Shown here one piece after another: positions 25,386-33,315 of a stretch of 64,000 bases of DNA. Made by a program: the position numbers and the translations under genes. Every line of letters begins with the position of its first letter. Within the stretch, counting starts at the first letter, position 1. The notes under the pieces were generated by a model. That model saw only the letters and a program-made list of their open reading frames with translations, was not told where the DNA came from and ran no database searches. This DNA is from Anaerolineales bacterium UBA2317. Its GTDB lineage: Bacteria > Chloroflexota > Anaerolineae > Anaerolineales > Villigracilaceae. The stretch covers positions 1 to 64,000 of the forward strand of contig DDVH01000029.1 in the NCBI GenBank assembly GCA_002345215.1, written 5' to 3'.

Positions 25386-26018
25386 ATGAGTGATTTGATA
25401 TTTGAAGTTCGAATTTGTTTAACCTGTGGGCTACGCTACCCCATTGAGAAAGAATCTACATTTGGGATTCGTTGCCCGCATTGTTTAGGTGAGACGAAGG
25501 TTGTCTCACAAAAGATAATTCACGAAGAAGATAAATCTCGCAAGAAAGTAAAAAGTAAAGATAAAGTATCACGCGCCGTTTTGTTAGATAATATTCGTTC
25601 GGCATGGAATGTCGGTTCAATATTGCGCAGTGCCGATGGCTTAGGCTTTGACCGAGTTTTCCTATGCGGAATCACGCCGACCCCAGAAAATGAAGCGGTG
25701 ACTAAGACATCACTCGGGGCAGAAAATACAATTCAATGGTCTCATCATAAAAATGCAGTTGACTTGGTTGAAAAGTTAAAGAATGAAGGGTGGAAGGTTT
25801 ACGCACTAGAAGAAGATGCGAGAGCAATTGAAATCAGCAATCAAGTTTTTATAAATACGGAAAACTGTTTACTAATACTCGGCAGTGAAGTGACCGGCGT
25901 AGATGCCGATTTGCTTTCGTTGTGTGACCAAATTTTTTATATTCCAATGCAAGGTGAAAAACGTTCACTAAATGTTTCGATTGCATTTAGCATTGCGGCG
26001 TTTGTGTTAGGCAAGTAA
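25386..26018 (+). CDS. SpoU-family RNA methyltransferase with N-terminal zinc ribbon
   Basis: A 210-residue protein. Residues 10-40 carry two Cys pairs (CLTCG and CPHC) that form a zinc ribbon. Residues about 60-205 are a SPOUT methylase: LDNIRSAWNVGSILRSADG (motif 1 with Asn and Arg), LGSEVTGVD (motif 2) and IPMQGEKRSLNVSIAFSIA (motif 3). It should methylate a ribose in tRNA or rRNA with SAM. It follows the MetV-MetF gene by nine bases and is probably co-transcribed with it. Confidence 0.9.
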   Translation: MSDLIFEVRICLTCGLRYPIEKESTFGIRCPHCLGETKVVSQKIIHEEDKSRKKVKSKDKVSRAVLLDNIRSAWNVGSILRSADGLGFDRVFLCGITPTPENEAVTKTSLGAENTIQWSHHKNAVDLVEKLKNEGWKVYALEEDARAIEISNQVFINTENCLLILGSEVTGVDADLLSLCDQIFYIPMQGEKRSLNVSIAFSIAAFVLGK

Positions 26019-26074
26019 AGTGTGCAACCAAATTAATTTTCTTGCGTATGTCTTCTCTGTAAAAAGGAGATAAC

Positions 26075-26269
26075 ATGAACGTACAAAGACAAACTTTACG
26101 CAGGTCAAAAAATAATCGCTGGATTGCTGGCGTATGTGGCGGACTTGGTGAATTTTTCGGCATCAATCCATTTTGGTTTCGCTTGGCAATGTTTATCGCG
26201 TTTATACCCGGCGGCGTACCCGGTGTATTGATATATTTGATTGCGATGATTATGATACCAAGTGAATAG
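26075..26269 (+). CDS. PspC-domain membrane protein
   Basis: A 64-residue protein that is essentially one PspC domain: LRRSKNNRWIAGVCGGLGEF followed by FGINPFWFRLAMF and a hydrophobic C-terminal helix. PspC proteins sit in the inner membrane and take part in envelope-stress responses. A strong ribosome site (AAAGGAG) lies eight bases before the ATG, and a bidirectional terminator follows. Confidence 0.9.
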   Translation: MNVQRQTLRRSKNNRWIAGVCGGLGEFFGINPFWFRLAMFIAFIPGGVPGVLIYLIAMIMIPSE

Positions 26270-26312
26270 TATAGATTGACTTAAAAAATAATTAAAATAT
26301 AAAAAGTTTAAT

Positions 26313-26346
26313 AAAAAACTGGAAGTATTTCAGCTTCCAGTTTTTT
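26313..26346. terminator. Bidirectional intrinsic terminator
   Basis: A-run, ACTGGAAG, eight-base loop, CTTCCAGT, T-run. It ends transcription from the PspC gene and from the small gene converging on it. Confidence 0.9.
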
Positions 26347-26375
26347 GTACTGATTTTTTAAACTATGTTTTAGAG

Positions 26376-26600
26376 TTACTTCTTTTGCGCGTTGATTTCT
26401 GCTAAAACTTTCTCAACCATTTCTTCGGTAATGCCTGCCTCTTTGGCTTGTGGCATAGCCAAAATAGCCTTTAACGTCATTCCGCTTGCCAGTGCAAGCA
26501 TAGGGTTCTTAGAAACACCTGGCGCATATTTTTCTAAAATTTCGACTGCGTTGGTGTCATCTAAAATTTGACCGACTTTTGTATCTAGTGTGTATGCCAT
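26376..26600 (-). CDS. Small DUF1858-like helical protein
   Basis: A 74-residue soluble protein with MAYTLDTKVGQILDDTNAV and then LEKYAPGVSKNPMLALASG. The helical layout and the opening resemble the DUF1858/redox-disulfide-associated fold, but no Cys is present, so the redox function of that group is not expected. The same kind of domain is sometimes found as a C-terminal add-on of sugar enzymes. Ribosome site AAAGGAG is well placed. Expression seems monocistronic, ending at the shared terminator. Confidence 0.6.
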   Translation of the reverse strand: MAYTLDTKVGQILDDTNAVEILEKYAPGVSKNPMLALASGMTLKAILAMPQAKEAGITEEMVEKVLAEINAQKK

Positions 26601-26657
26601 GTTATATCTCCTTTTATTTCATTAACAGGTTGATTGACTAATTCATTATAAGGCATC

Positions 26658-27017
26658 TCAACTCATGCGGATTTGCTTTCTCCACACCCAGCCAGCTAAG
26701 AAGAATAGACCAATCACGGCGGGGATGCCGGCGATAATCAGGTAAACGCTCAAAGGAAAATCATGGGTGGTGAGCACATACCAAATTGCCCATCCGATAA
26801 ATAGAAGCGCGCCGATCCATTCCCATTTCCAAGCAAGGGCTATCGCAAGAGCTAACAAAATGCTGGGGATGAGGTGCATCAGCAATGCAAACAAGGTTCC
26901 CCAAAAGCCTAACTTCATATCAAATACATCTAAGGCAAATAGACTGAGAAACAGCACGAATAATATCCCCGCAACACGTGGTGTCCAGAACAAGGTTTGC
27001 TTAATCGTTTTGTTCAT
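26658..27017 (-). CDS. Four-helix membrane protein of unknown function
   Basis: About 119 residues and four predicted membrane helices; short charged N- and C-termini. GGAGG lies five bases before the ATG at 27017, so I chose that start over an ATG 18 bases upstream. It resembles unannotated small membrane proteins common in Chloroflexota; no catalytic motif is seen. It is read after the 93-residue gene. Confidence 0.65.
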   Translation of the reverse strand: MNKTIKQTLFWTPRVAGILFVLFLSLFALDVFDMKLGFWGTLFALLMHLIPSILLALAIALAWKWEWIGALLFIGWAIWYVLTTHDFPLSVYLIIAGIPAVIGLFFLAGWVWRKQIRMS

Positions 27018-27068
27018 GGCATCCTCCATTTTCATAGTAGTACGCCATTTATTAATTTTGTGTCTGAA

Positions 27069-27350
27069 TCAGCCACTTTGAAGTGACAACTTCCAGACTG
27101 CATCGTCCCAATCGCTGGCGGGATTAATCAATGAGACGAAATCTTCTTCAAATTCTTTGCCCATATTTTCAAACGCTTCGTGACTATCAAATTCCATCAG
27201 CCACAAAACTTCTTTATCGTCACCATCCCGTTGATAGACTTTATACGAGTGACAGCCATTCTTAATCATCACCTCGCCATATTTTTCGATGGCTTTTTGC
27301 GTGCCAGAAAAATCATGGACCTTGACTCGCATGGTTGCTAAGACGGACAT
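27069..27350 (-). CDS. Dimeric alpha-beta barrel domain protein
   Basis: A 93-residue protein with the beta-alpha-beta pattern of the ABM/dimeric ferredoxin-like barrel group: LATMRVKVHDFSGTQKAIEK, then YQRDGDDKEVLWLMEFDSHE, then a closing helix. Such proteins include monooxygenases and heme-degrading enzymes, but no diagnostic residue identifies a reaction here. A strong AAGGAGGG ribosome site precedes the ATG. Confidence 0.65.
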   Translation of the reverse strand: MSVLATMRVKVHDFSGTQKAIEKYGEVMIKNGCHSYKVYQRDGDDKEVLWLMEFDSHEAFENMGKEFEEDFVSLINPASDWDDAVWKLSLQSG

Positions 27351-27448
27351 AACACCCTCCTTGGGTTATGACTTGATTGTACGCCTAAAAGAATTAAAAT
27401 TTATTTTAAAATTCCTATCTCACGCGGATTAATTTGACTCGCTTCTTT

Positions 27449-27649
27449 TTAAATCACTTTCCAACCTGCATTTGACCATGAACGTTTGTTGACATGGTTG
27501 CCCTCTGTTTCATGTTCCCACCATCTTGAATCTTCGTAGGCAGAAGATGGCAGTTTGCTGTTCAATATTCTTTCGATCTGTTCAAAAGAAAGATTAACTT
27601 CTTTTTGGGTTTTAGGAAGGTCACGACTGATGGCATTGCAGAGTCGCCC
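27449..27649 (-). pseudogene. Remnant of a DUF7662-like gene
   Basis: An open frame of 67 codons with no start codon encodes LSFEQIERILNSKLPSSAYE, then RWWEHETEGNHVNKRSWSNAGW and VI before the stop. This pattern (LP.SA, WW, W.NAGW) matches small domains called DUF7662 that often ride with restriction or defence genes. The 5' end is cut by a stop that lies in GTAGGGGCGACTC (27652-27640), itself the half of a palindromic repeat known from related genomes. So the gene appears to have lost its start, perhaps by repeat insertion. Confidence 0.55.
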
Positions 27650-27670
27650 CTACTTATTTTTGCATCGTTG

Positions 27671-27824
27671 CTATTTCACTTTACGCCAAACTGCAGCTTT
27701 ACTCTCAAGCCCAAAAATATTTTCACTTTTAGTGTCTGTACCAACATACTCAACGATATTCGTCCAATCGCTTTTTAGTCTCTTAGCAATTACGCTATGA
27801 ACTGTTTGTAAAGGCTGTTGCCAT
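27671..27824 (-). pseudogene. Small frameshifted gene downstream of the HsdR fragment
   Basis: AAGGAG followed by ATG at 27824 overlaps the end of the HsdR-like gene, an arrangement expected of a coupled second gene. Its frame stops after MATAFTNSS. One base later the next frame runs on as VHSVIAKRLKSDWTNIVEYV and more, ending at 27671. A one-base shift at 27800-27806 would give a 50-residue protein. I do not recognise it. Confidence 0.45.
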
Positions 27825-27836
27825 AGAAATCTCCTT

Positions 27837-28427
27837 TTATTGCGTTTCGACATGCTGGCTGCAAAGGTAAACCTTGGGTTTCTTCTTTCCATTTACGATA
27901 ACTTCATAAACAATACCGCATTTTTCGCCACCGTAAGAAATCCTGCTTGATGATGAAGCAAATGCGGAAGAAAATCTTCCTTGAGATGAAATAGAATTTT
28001 TTTCACCGTGCGCCACTTTATCACGACAAAATGCTTTGCCACATTCATCACACCGATAAATTTCGGACTCCATTAAATGGACTCGCCCGCATATAACACA
28101 TCGCAAACTATCAACTCCATTCGCCAAGAATCCAAACGGACGAAATGATTGGTGTTTTTCAATTTCTTTTACATAATATTCGAGTTGTGCTTGTGCAAGG
28201 CGCACATCTACAGTAGCTTTTTTTGCTTCAACCACCGCCAATACTTCCCCGTTTTCGCGGTACAAACAATAATCACTAACCCCGTTCCACGGCTCAGCAT
28301 CGTAACCATCCACGGGAATTTCGGTCTTCACCTTCGAATGGTCGCGCAAATACCAACCCGCCTTTTCCAACTGCGGGTCGATCATTTCCTTGCGGGTGCG
28401 TTCTTCTGAAATCTTTCGCAACTCCAC
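27837..28427 (-). CDS. HsdR N-terminal nuclease domain with a Cys-rich tail (truncated type I restriction subunit)
   Basis: Residues about 5-110 match the nuclease domain of type I restriction subunit HsdR: RTRKEMIDPQLEKAGW, then IPVDGYDAEPWNGVSDYCLY and VVEAKK, the PD-(D/E)xK site. HsdR proteins are normally 800-1,100 residues with a helicase motor; here it ends at 196. Instead residues 118-196 hold Cys pairs (CVIC, CDEC) and single Cys/His (KCG, LCSQH) like a zinc-binding domain. No HsdM or HsdS gene is present. It is either a relic or a small stand-alone nuclease fused to a zinc finger. The start is uncertain: the GTG at 28427 has no clear ribosome site. Confidence 0.65.
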   Translation of the reverse strand: MELRKISEERTRKEMIDPQLEKAGWYLRDHSKVKTEIPVDGYDAEPWNGVSDYCLYRENGEVLAVVEAKKATVDVRLAQAQLEYYVKEIEKHQSFRPFGFLANGVDSLRCVICGRVHLMESEIYRCDECGKAFCRDKVAHGEKNSISSQGRFSSAFASSSSRISYGGEKCGIVYEVIVNGKKKPKVYLCSQHVETQ

Positions 28428-28527
28428 CTCACTGGGATAAATTAATTATATCTGTTAATTTCTATTTATATATATTCCGGCACAAAATAACCTCTTTCAG
28501 CGTTAATATCATATAGAAGGAGTAAAA

Positions 28528-29496
28528 ATGAAAAGGAAAATTGTTTTCCCTTTGTTAATGATTTTAATCATCACAGCTTGCGCGCCAGCTCCGCAAGTTA
28601 CATCCACACCTTTGCCTACCAGTTTCTTCGCGACTGAACCTGCCACATTAATCCAAGCTTCACCTACTTTACCGATTCAAACTACATTCGTCCCCAGTGC
28701 CACACTTGCGCCGCCAAATATACCTGCAAATACTGCTACATCTATCCCGCCAATCACCGCCATGAATAACCCGTATGCGGTTGTGCTTGTTTTACCGAGT
28801 GATGTGCTTAACATTCGTTCAGGTGCCGGGGTGAGTAACAATATCATTGGCACACTTCAATCAACTGGCACAAATTTGAATCGGACAGGTCCAGCTACCA
28901 GCACAGGCGGTGACCGTTGGGTTGAAATTCAAAATCCAAGCGGTGGCACGGGTTGGGTTAATGCCAATTTTTTAACCGAACAAGTTTCATCTTCTACATT
29001 TTGTAGTGACACGCGTGTGACAGAATTATTGAACAACACCAAATCCGCTTTACTCAATTCAAATGGTGAATTGTTAAGTTCACTCATCAGCCCTGTGCAT
29101 GGGTTAGATTTGCGTTTATGGCGTTATGGCACAGTTGCCAACTATTCACCTGAAGAAGCCAAGTTTGTTTTTGAATCAACATACGAAGTCAGTTGGGGAC
29201 CTGCGCCCGGAAGTGGCGAAGAAACGAAAGGCTCATTCAGCGCTCAACCATTACCCAAACTGAAAGAAGTCTTTAGCAGTAGTTACACTTCAAACTGTAA
29301 CAACACATTGGATTTAGCTACTTTTTCCGTCCAACCTGTGCCCGCTGAGTATACAAATATCAATTTTTATACCATCTATAAACCCGGCACAGAACAATAT
29401 GGCGGTTTAGATTGGCGCGCATGGATTGTCGGCGTCGAATACGTCGGTGGCAAACCGACTTTGTTTGCTTTGATTCACTTTCAATGGGAGCCGTAA
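28528..29496 (+). CDS. SH3b-domain lipoprotein
   Basis: A 322-residue lipoprotein: signal peptide with lipobox ITAC (Cys18), Thr/Pro-rich linker to about residue 85, one bacterial SH3 domain at about 90-155 (VLPSDVLNIRSGAGVSNNII, then GGTGWVNANFL) and a roughly 165-residue C-terminal domain I do not recognise. SH3b domains usually bind cell-wall or protein ligands. Ribosome site AGGAG lies seven bases before the ATG. Its last 16 bases overlap the end of the convergent oxidoreductase gene. Confidence 0.85.
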   Translation: MKRKIVFPLLMILIITACAPAPQVTSTPLPTSFFATEPATLIQASPTLPIQTTFVPSATLAPPNIPANTATSIPPITAMNNPYAVVLVLPSDVLNIRSGAGVSNNIIGTLQSTGTNLNRTGPATSTGGDRWVEIQNPSGGTGWVNANFLTEQVSSSTFCSDTRVTELLNNTKSALLNSNGELLSSLISPVHGLDLRLWRYGTVANYSPEEAKFVFESTYEVSWGPAPGSGEETKGSFSAQPLPKLKEVFSSSYTSNCNNTLDLATFSVQPVPAEYTNINFYTIYKPGTEQYGGLDWRAWIVGVEYVGGKPTLFALIHFQWEP

Positions 29497-32441
29497 AGCG
29501 CATCTCTGATTAACACTAACGGATGTTTCGCCTCAACCCCTGCTCCATCTAAAATCTGCATTCGACATGCCGCACCACTCGAGACTACCCCCACCCGTCC
29601 TCCCCCAAATACGACAGAGGGTGCCAATTCCCGATTCCCGATTCCCAACTCCCTAATTTTCGGCAACAATTTCAACTCGCCAATGCTCATTGATAAATCA
29701 TAATGCTCGGCATCAAACCCAAATGTGCCAGCCATGCCGCAACAGCCCGCATCACTCAACTCAACTTGGTAGCCAAGCAAATGCAAAAGGTCAACAGTAG
29801 CAGATGTCCCTGAGGAAGAGGCGCGGTGGTGACAATGTGGATGAAAGAAAATCTTTTCTTCATTTGTTTGTCCATCAAAATTATTTAATTCCCCTAATTT
29901 GGCTACACGCAAAATAAATTCATCCACCATAAACACATTCTTTGAAATAGATTCAATCTCCGCTTTTCGATGAGGCAACAAAGCGACATATTCCTCTTTC
30001 AGACAATACACCTCAGGCGGCTCGCATCCAACTACGGGGATACTTGATTCTGCTCCTAAACTTTTTATTTCATCCAAAACTTTTTCTGCATGATGCTTGG
30101 CTTGCTCAATAAATCCCTTTGAAAGAAACGAAGCCCCAGCACCAATCATAGATAAAACTTTAACTTCATATCCAAGATGATTCAAAATTTCAATTGCAGA
30201 TTCTTTTACTTCGGGTTCAACATATTCTGAAAACACATCATTCAAAAATATAACTGTCTTTTCTCTCGGCGAACTCTGTGCTCTCTGTGGCTTATTCGTT
30301 GCAAATAATGGAAGATTTCTCTTCTCAGCAATTCCAAAAGTTTTTGAAATTAATTTCTTAGACCAATTCATCTTCATAAACATATTCGCCAAAAGCGCAA
30401 TCGGACTCAACCATTTTGCAATCACATGAAAGTATGCAAACAGATAATCATGCAACGGTCTACGATGCGATTTGTAATATTGATTCATAAATTCATATTT
30501 GAGTCTTGGCATATCTACCCCACTCGGGCATTCACTCGTACAACCTTTACATGCCAAACATAAATCAAGTGATTTGAAAGTCGCTTCTTCAAAATCAGAC
30601 TGCTTACTGCTTTCTGCCTTCTGCTTACTGATTACTGCTCTTAAAAGATTCGCCCTACCCCTTGTACTCAACCCCTCTTCCCCACTTGCCTGAAATGACG
30701 GACACATCACACCACTACTTTTTCTACACACACCTTGACCATTACACATTTCGATCGCACCAGCAAGCCCGTGCTCGTGTTCAAAATGCAAAGCTGATTC
30801 CCAAACATGAATTTGATAATTCTCACCATATCTTAAATTTGAATCCATTGGTGGTGCATCAAATAACTTTTTCGGGTTCAAAATATTATCTGGGTCAGCG
30901 GCGTGCTTCAACTTGCGCATCGCATCGGTGATTTCTTTTCCGTATGTGCGTTCAATAAACTCGCCTGAAACAATTCCATCGCCATGTTCACTGCTCATCG
31001 AGCCACCAAGTTTCATCGTCAAAGAAAAAACTTCTTCAACAATATTTCGCATTTGCTTCACACCTTCACCACGAGTCAAATCTAGCACAGGACGAATATG
31101 CAAACATCCACCCGAAGCATGTGCATAAATTCCTGCATACGTTTTGTGCCCAAGTAAAATCTTTTGCACCTCTCGCACAAACTCACCAAGCCTTTCAACA
31201 GGAATCGCACAATCTTCAATAAAAGCAATTGGACGTGCATTTTGAGGGCGTGAATCTAAAATTCCCAAACCTGATTTTCGGATATTCCAGATTCGATTCT
31301 GCTCTTCATTTGACTCAGCAATCGTCAACACATCACCAATTTTTCTAACCGCTTCTTTCAACGCCGATACTTGTTTGCCACTAAATTCAACCACTAACAC
31401 TGCCGCAGGATTCCCAACTATCCAACTCATTTGATTAGCAACAGCAGATACACTCCTCGCCAATTGCAAAATCATCTGTGGAATTAATTCAATTGCACTC
31501 GGATTAAATTCTAAAAGTCGAGGCACATCATCACAAGCCTCTTCAATACTTTGATATTGCAAAACAGCTAAGATTGTATGTTTCGGCTTTGGAACAAGAT
31601 TTACTTTCATCTTGCGAATGACTGCCAGTGTTCCTTCTGAACCAGCTAGCAAACTTGCTAAATTGACCGTAGACCGCTGACCGTAGACCGAATTTTGCAT
31701 TCCATAATTATTTTCGTCCCACTGTGGAGGTTGTGAATGAGAAAATGGCAAAAGATAATTCAATCTGTATCCCGCTGAGTTTCGCCACGATTTTGGGTAA
31801 TTTTGTTTTATTGATTCAGAATAATTTTCTCGGATTTCATTTACAACAGAAATGATATTTGATATTCGAGAATCGGGATTCGGGGATTGTGTATCAAATA
31901 TTGAATTATCGAATTTTGCAATGCTTCCATCTGAAAGAATCACTCCCGCTTCAAGCAAATGGTCTGCACTCATCCCATACAAAATGGAATGAGCACCTGT
32001 AGCATTATTTCCAATCACACCGCCCATTGTGGCGCGTTCTGCTGATGCAGGGTCTGGACCAAACATCAATCCGTGCTTTGCAGCCGCGCGATTCAAATCC
32101 GCAAGAATCACGCCAGACTCTACAATTGCATAATGCTCTTCGGGATTAATTACAATAATTGATTTGAGATGTCGAGAGCAATCTAAAATCAATGCTTCGC
32201 CAATGGCTTGCCCACCTAAAGAAGAGCCTGAACCTCTTGGAAGAATCGGAATTTTATATTTTGAAGAAAATTCAACTGCTGATTGCAAATCATCTTGATT
32301 ATTTGGAATCGCCACCCCTAACGGTTCAATCTGATACATGGATGCATCAGTAGAATATAAAACTTTAGAAGCAGTATCGAGTCGAAGGTCACCAATAAAA
32401 TATTTTTTTAATTCATAGATAAATTCTTTGGATAATGCCAT
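29481..32441 (-). CDS. FAD and Fe-S oxidoreductase (D-lactate/glycolate dehydrogenase-like)
   Basis: A 986-residue soluble protein. Order: FAD_binding_4 domain (about 35-180; ILPRGSGSSLGGQAIG, MGGVIGNNATGAHSILYG), FAD-oxidase C-terminal domain (about 260-530; SSEHGDGIV), Fe-S domain (about 565-660; CNGQGVC...CP and CLACKGCTSECP) and two CCG heterodisulfide-reductase-like Cys modules (GCEPPEVYC, HPHCHH...GCCGMAG). It should oxidise a 2-hydroxy acid and pass electrons through Fe-S centres. The frame is intact although at least five stretches read like dispersed repeats inserted in frame (near residues 184, 250, 600, 715 and 927). Confidence 0.9.
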   Translation of the reverse strand: MALSKEFIYELKKYFIGDLRLDTASKVLYSTDASMYQIEPLGVAIPNNQDDLQSAVEFSSKYKIPILPRGSGSSLGGQAIGEALILDCSRHLKSIIVINPEEHYAIVESGVILADLNRAAAKHGLMFGPDPASAERATMGGVIGNNATGAHSILYGMSADHLLEAGVILSDGSIAKFDNSIFDTQSPNPDSRISNIISVVNEIRENYSESIKQNYPKSWRNSAGYRLNYLLPFSHSQPPQWDENNYGMQNSVYGQRSTVNLASLLAGSEGTLAVIRKMKVNLVPKPKHTILAVLQYQSIEEACDDVPRLLEFNPSAIELIPQMILQLARSVSAVANQMSWIVGNPAAVLVVEFSGKQVSALKEAVRKIGDVLTIAESNEEQNRIWNIRKSGLGILDSRPQNARPIAFIEDCAIPVERLGEFVREVQKILLGHKTYAGIYAHASGGCLHIRPVLDLTRGEGVKQMRNIVEEVFSLTMKLGGSMSSEHGDGIVSGEFIERTYGKEITDAMRKLKHAADPDNILNPKKLFDAPPMDSNLRYGENYQIHVWESALHFEHEHGLAGAIEMCNGQGVCRKSSGVMCPSFQASGEEGLSTRGRANLLRAVISKQKAESSKQSDFEEATFKSLDLCLACKGCTSECPSGVDMPRLKYEFMNQYYKSHRRPLHDYLFAYFHVIAKWLSPIALLANMFMKMNWSKKLISKTFGIAEKRNLPLFATNKPQRAQSSPREKTVIFLNDVFSEYVEPEVKESAIEILNHLGYEVKVLSMIGAGASFLSKGFIEQAKHHAEKVLDEIKSLGAESSIPVVGCEPPEVYCLKEEYVALLPHRKAEIESISKNVFMVDEFILRVAKLGELNNFDGQTNEEKIFFHPHCHHRASSSGTSATVDLLHLLGYQVELSDAGCCGMAGTFGFDAEHYDLSMSIGELKLLPKIRELGIGNRELAPSVVFGGGRVGVVSSGAACRMQILDGAGVEAKHPLVLIRDALYGSH
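29624..29659. repeat. GATTCCC direct-repeat tract inside the oxidoreductase gene
   Basis: The plus strand reads ATTCCCGATTCCCGATTCCC, then AACTCCC. In the protein (about residues 927-939) it yields ELGIGNRELA. The tract keeps frame and lies between two conserved parts of the C-terminal Cys module. Confidence 0.65.
30263..30297. repeat. Half copy of the CCACAGAG repeat inside the oxidoreductase gene
   Basis: On the coding strand AAGCCACAGAGAGCACAGAG is followed by TTCGCCGAGAG. The first part equals the left arm of the intergenic repeats at 11958 and 18279. It encodes KPQRAQSSPRE (about 715-726), just before the Cys module strand KTVIFLND. Confidence 0.75.
30597..30641. repeat. CAGTAAGCAG-type direct repeats inside the oxidoreductase gene
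   Basis: On the coding strand the units CAGTAATCAG, TAAGCAG, AAGGCAG, AAAGCAG and TAAGCAG follow one another. They encode VISKQKAESSKQSD (about 600-615) between two Fe-S motifs. A shorter relative is inside mutS at 34462-34502. Confidence 0.75.
31665..31690. repeat. GACCGTAGACCG tandem repeat inside the oxidoreductase gene
   Basis: Two exact 12-base copies, 31665-31676 and 31679-31690, with two bases between. They encode SVYGQRSTVN (about 250-260), directly before the conserved LLAGSEGTL motif. Confidence 0.8.
31867..31889. repeat. GAATCGGGATTCGGGG tract inside the oxidoreductase gene
   Basis: The coding strand reads CCCCGAATCCCGATTCTCG, the same type of unit as the 29624 tract. It encodes SPNPDSRIS (about 184-193). 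Confidence 0.6.
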
Positions 32442-32460
32442 AGCTTTGATTCTAATCTAT

Positions 32461-32485
32461 AAAAAACGCCGCCGAGGACGGCGGC
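32461..32485 (-). terminator. Intrinsic terminator of gpmA
   Basis: On the minus strand GCCGCCG, a four-base loop and CGGCGGC are followed by a T run; it lies 37 bases past the gpmA stop and before the oxidoreductase start. A short A/T-rich tract with ATTACGATTCACGAATCACG repeats lies between stop and hairpin. Confidence 0.85.
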
Positions 32486-32521
32486 TTGAGCAATTACCAA
32501 TTACGATTCACGAATCACGTA

Positions 32522-33268
32522 TTATTTCTTCTTGATCTGATTCGCTACTTCTGCCGCTTTCTTCGCCGCTTCTTCAGCATCGCCGAGGTAATAATTTTTA
32601 ATCGGCTTCAAATCTTTATCCAACTCATACACCAATGGCAAACCTGTTGGGATATTTAATTCTGTAATTTCGCTTTCAGAAACATTATCTAAATACTTGA
32701 CCAAAGCGCGGATTGAATTTCCATGCGCCACAATCAAAACTCGTTTGCCAGATTTAATTTCAGGTGCAAGCGTCTCATTCCAATAAGGCAACACTCTATC
32801 AAGCGTAATCTTAAGTGACTCGGTGGCTGGCAACTGTCCCGAAGATAAAGAGGCGTATCGTCTATCAAATTTTGGGTGACGTTCATCAGTCAATTCCAAA
32901 GCAGGTGGTGGCACATCATAACTGCGTCTCCAAGTTTTCACTTGGTCTTCACCAAATTTTTCTGCCATTTCGGTTTTATTCAAGCCTTGCAAATTACCAT
33001 AATGACGTTCGTTTAATTGCCACGCACGAATGACAGGAAGCCAATGCAAATCCATTTCTTCTTGAATCAGAAATAATGTTTTGATTGCACGTTTCAACAC
33101 AGATGTGTACGCAATGTCAAAATCGTAGCCGCCTGCTTTTAAAAGTTTTCCTGCTTCTGCTGCTTCCACTTTTCCGAGGTCGGTTAAATCAACATCCGTC
33201 CAACCTGTGAAGCGGTTTTCTAAATTCCATGTGCTTTGTCCATGACGGACGAGAACAAGTTTGTACAT
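32522..33268 (-). CDS. gpmA: 2,3-bisphosphoglycerate-dependent phosphoglycerate mutase
   Basis: A 248-residue glycolytic enzyme that interconverts 3- and 2-phosphoglycerate through a phosphohistidine. LVRHGQSTWNLENRFTGWTD near the N-terminus carries the catalytic His; ERHYGNLQGLNK and VIVAHGNSIR-type string LIVAHGNSIRAL supply the other His and Arg residues. I chose the ATG at 33268 because AAGGAG lies five bases upstream and the protein then begins MYKLVLVRHG like its family; the longer frame adds 11 residues without a ribosome site. It is divergent from mutS with only 47 bases between starts. Confidence 0.95.
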   Translation of the reverse strand: MYKLVLVRHGQSTWNLENRFTGWTDVDLTDLGKVEAAEAGKLLKAGGYDFDIAYTSVLKRAIKTLFLIQEEMDLHWLPVIRAWQLNERHYGNLQGLNKTEMAEKFGEDQVKTWRRSYDVPPPALELTDERHPKFDRRYASLSSGQLPATESLKITLDRVLPYWNETLAPEIKSGKRVLIVAHGNSIRALVKYLDNVSESEITELNIPTGLPLVYELDKDLKPIKNYYLGDAEEAAKKAAEVANQIKKK

Positions 33269-33315
33269 AGCAACTCCTTGTGTGAAATTATACAGCCTCA
33301 TAGTAAAATCATGTT

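Noticed and set aside
29624..31889. Repeat tracts considered as a CRISPR array
   Set aside because: Units are short, unlike each other, lie inside one coding frame and lack regular spacers; no cas gene is in the window.
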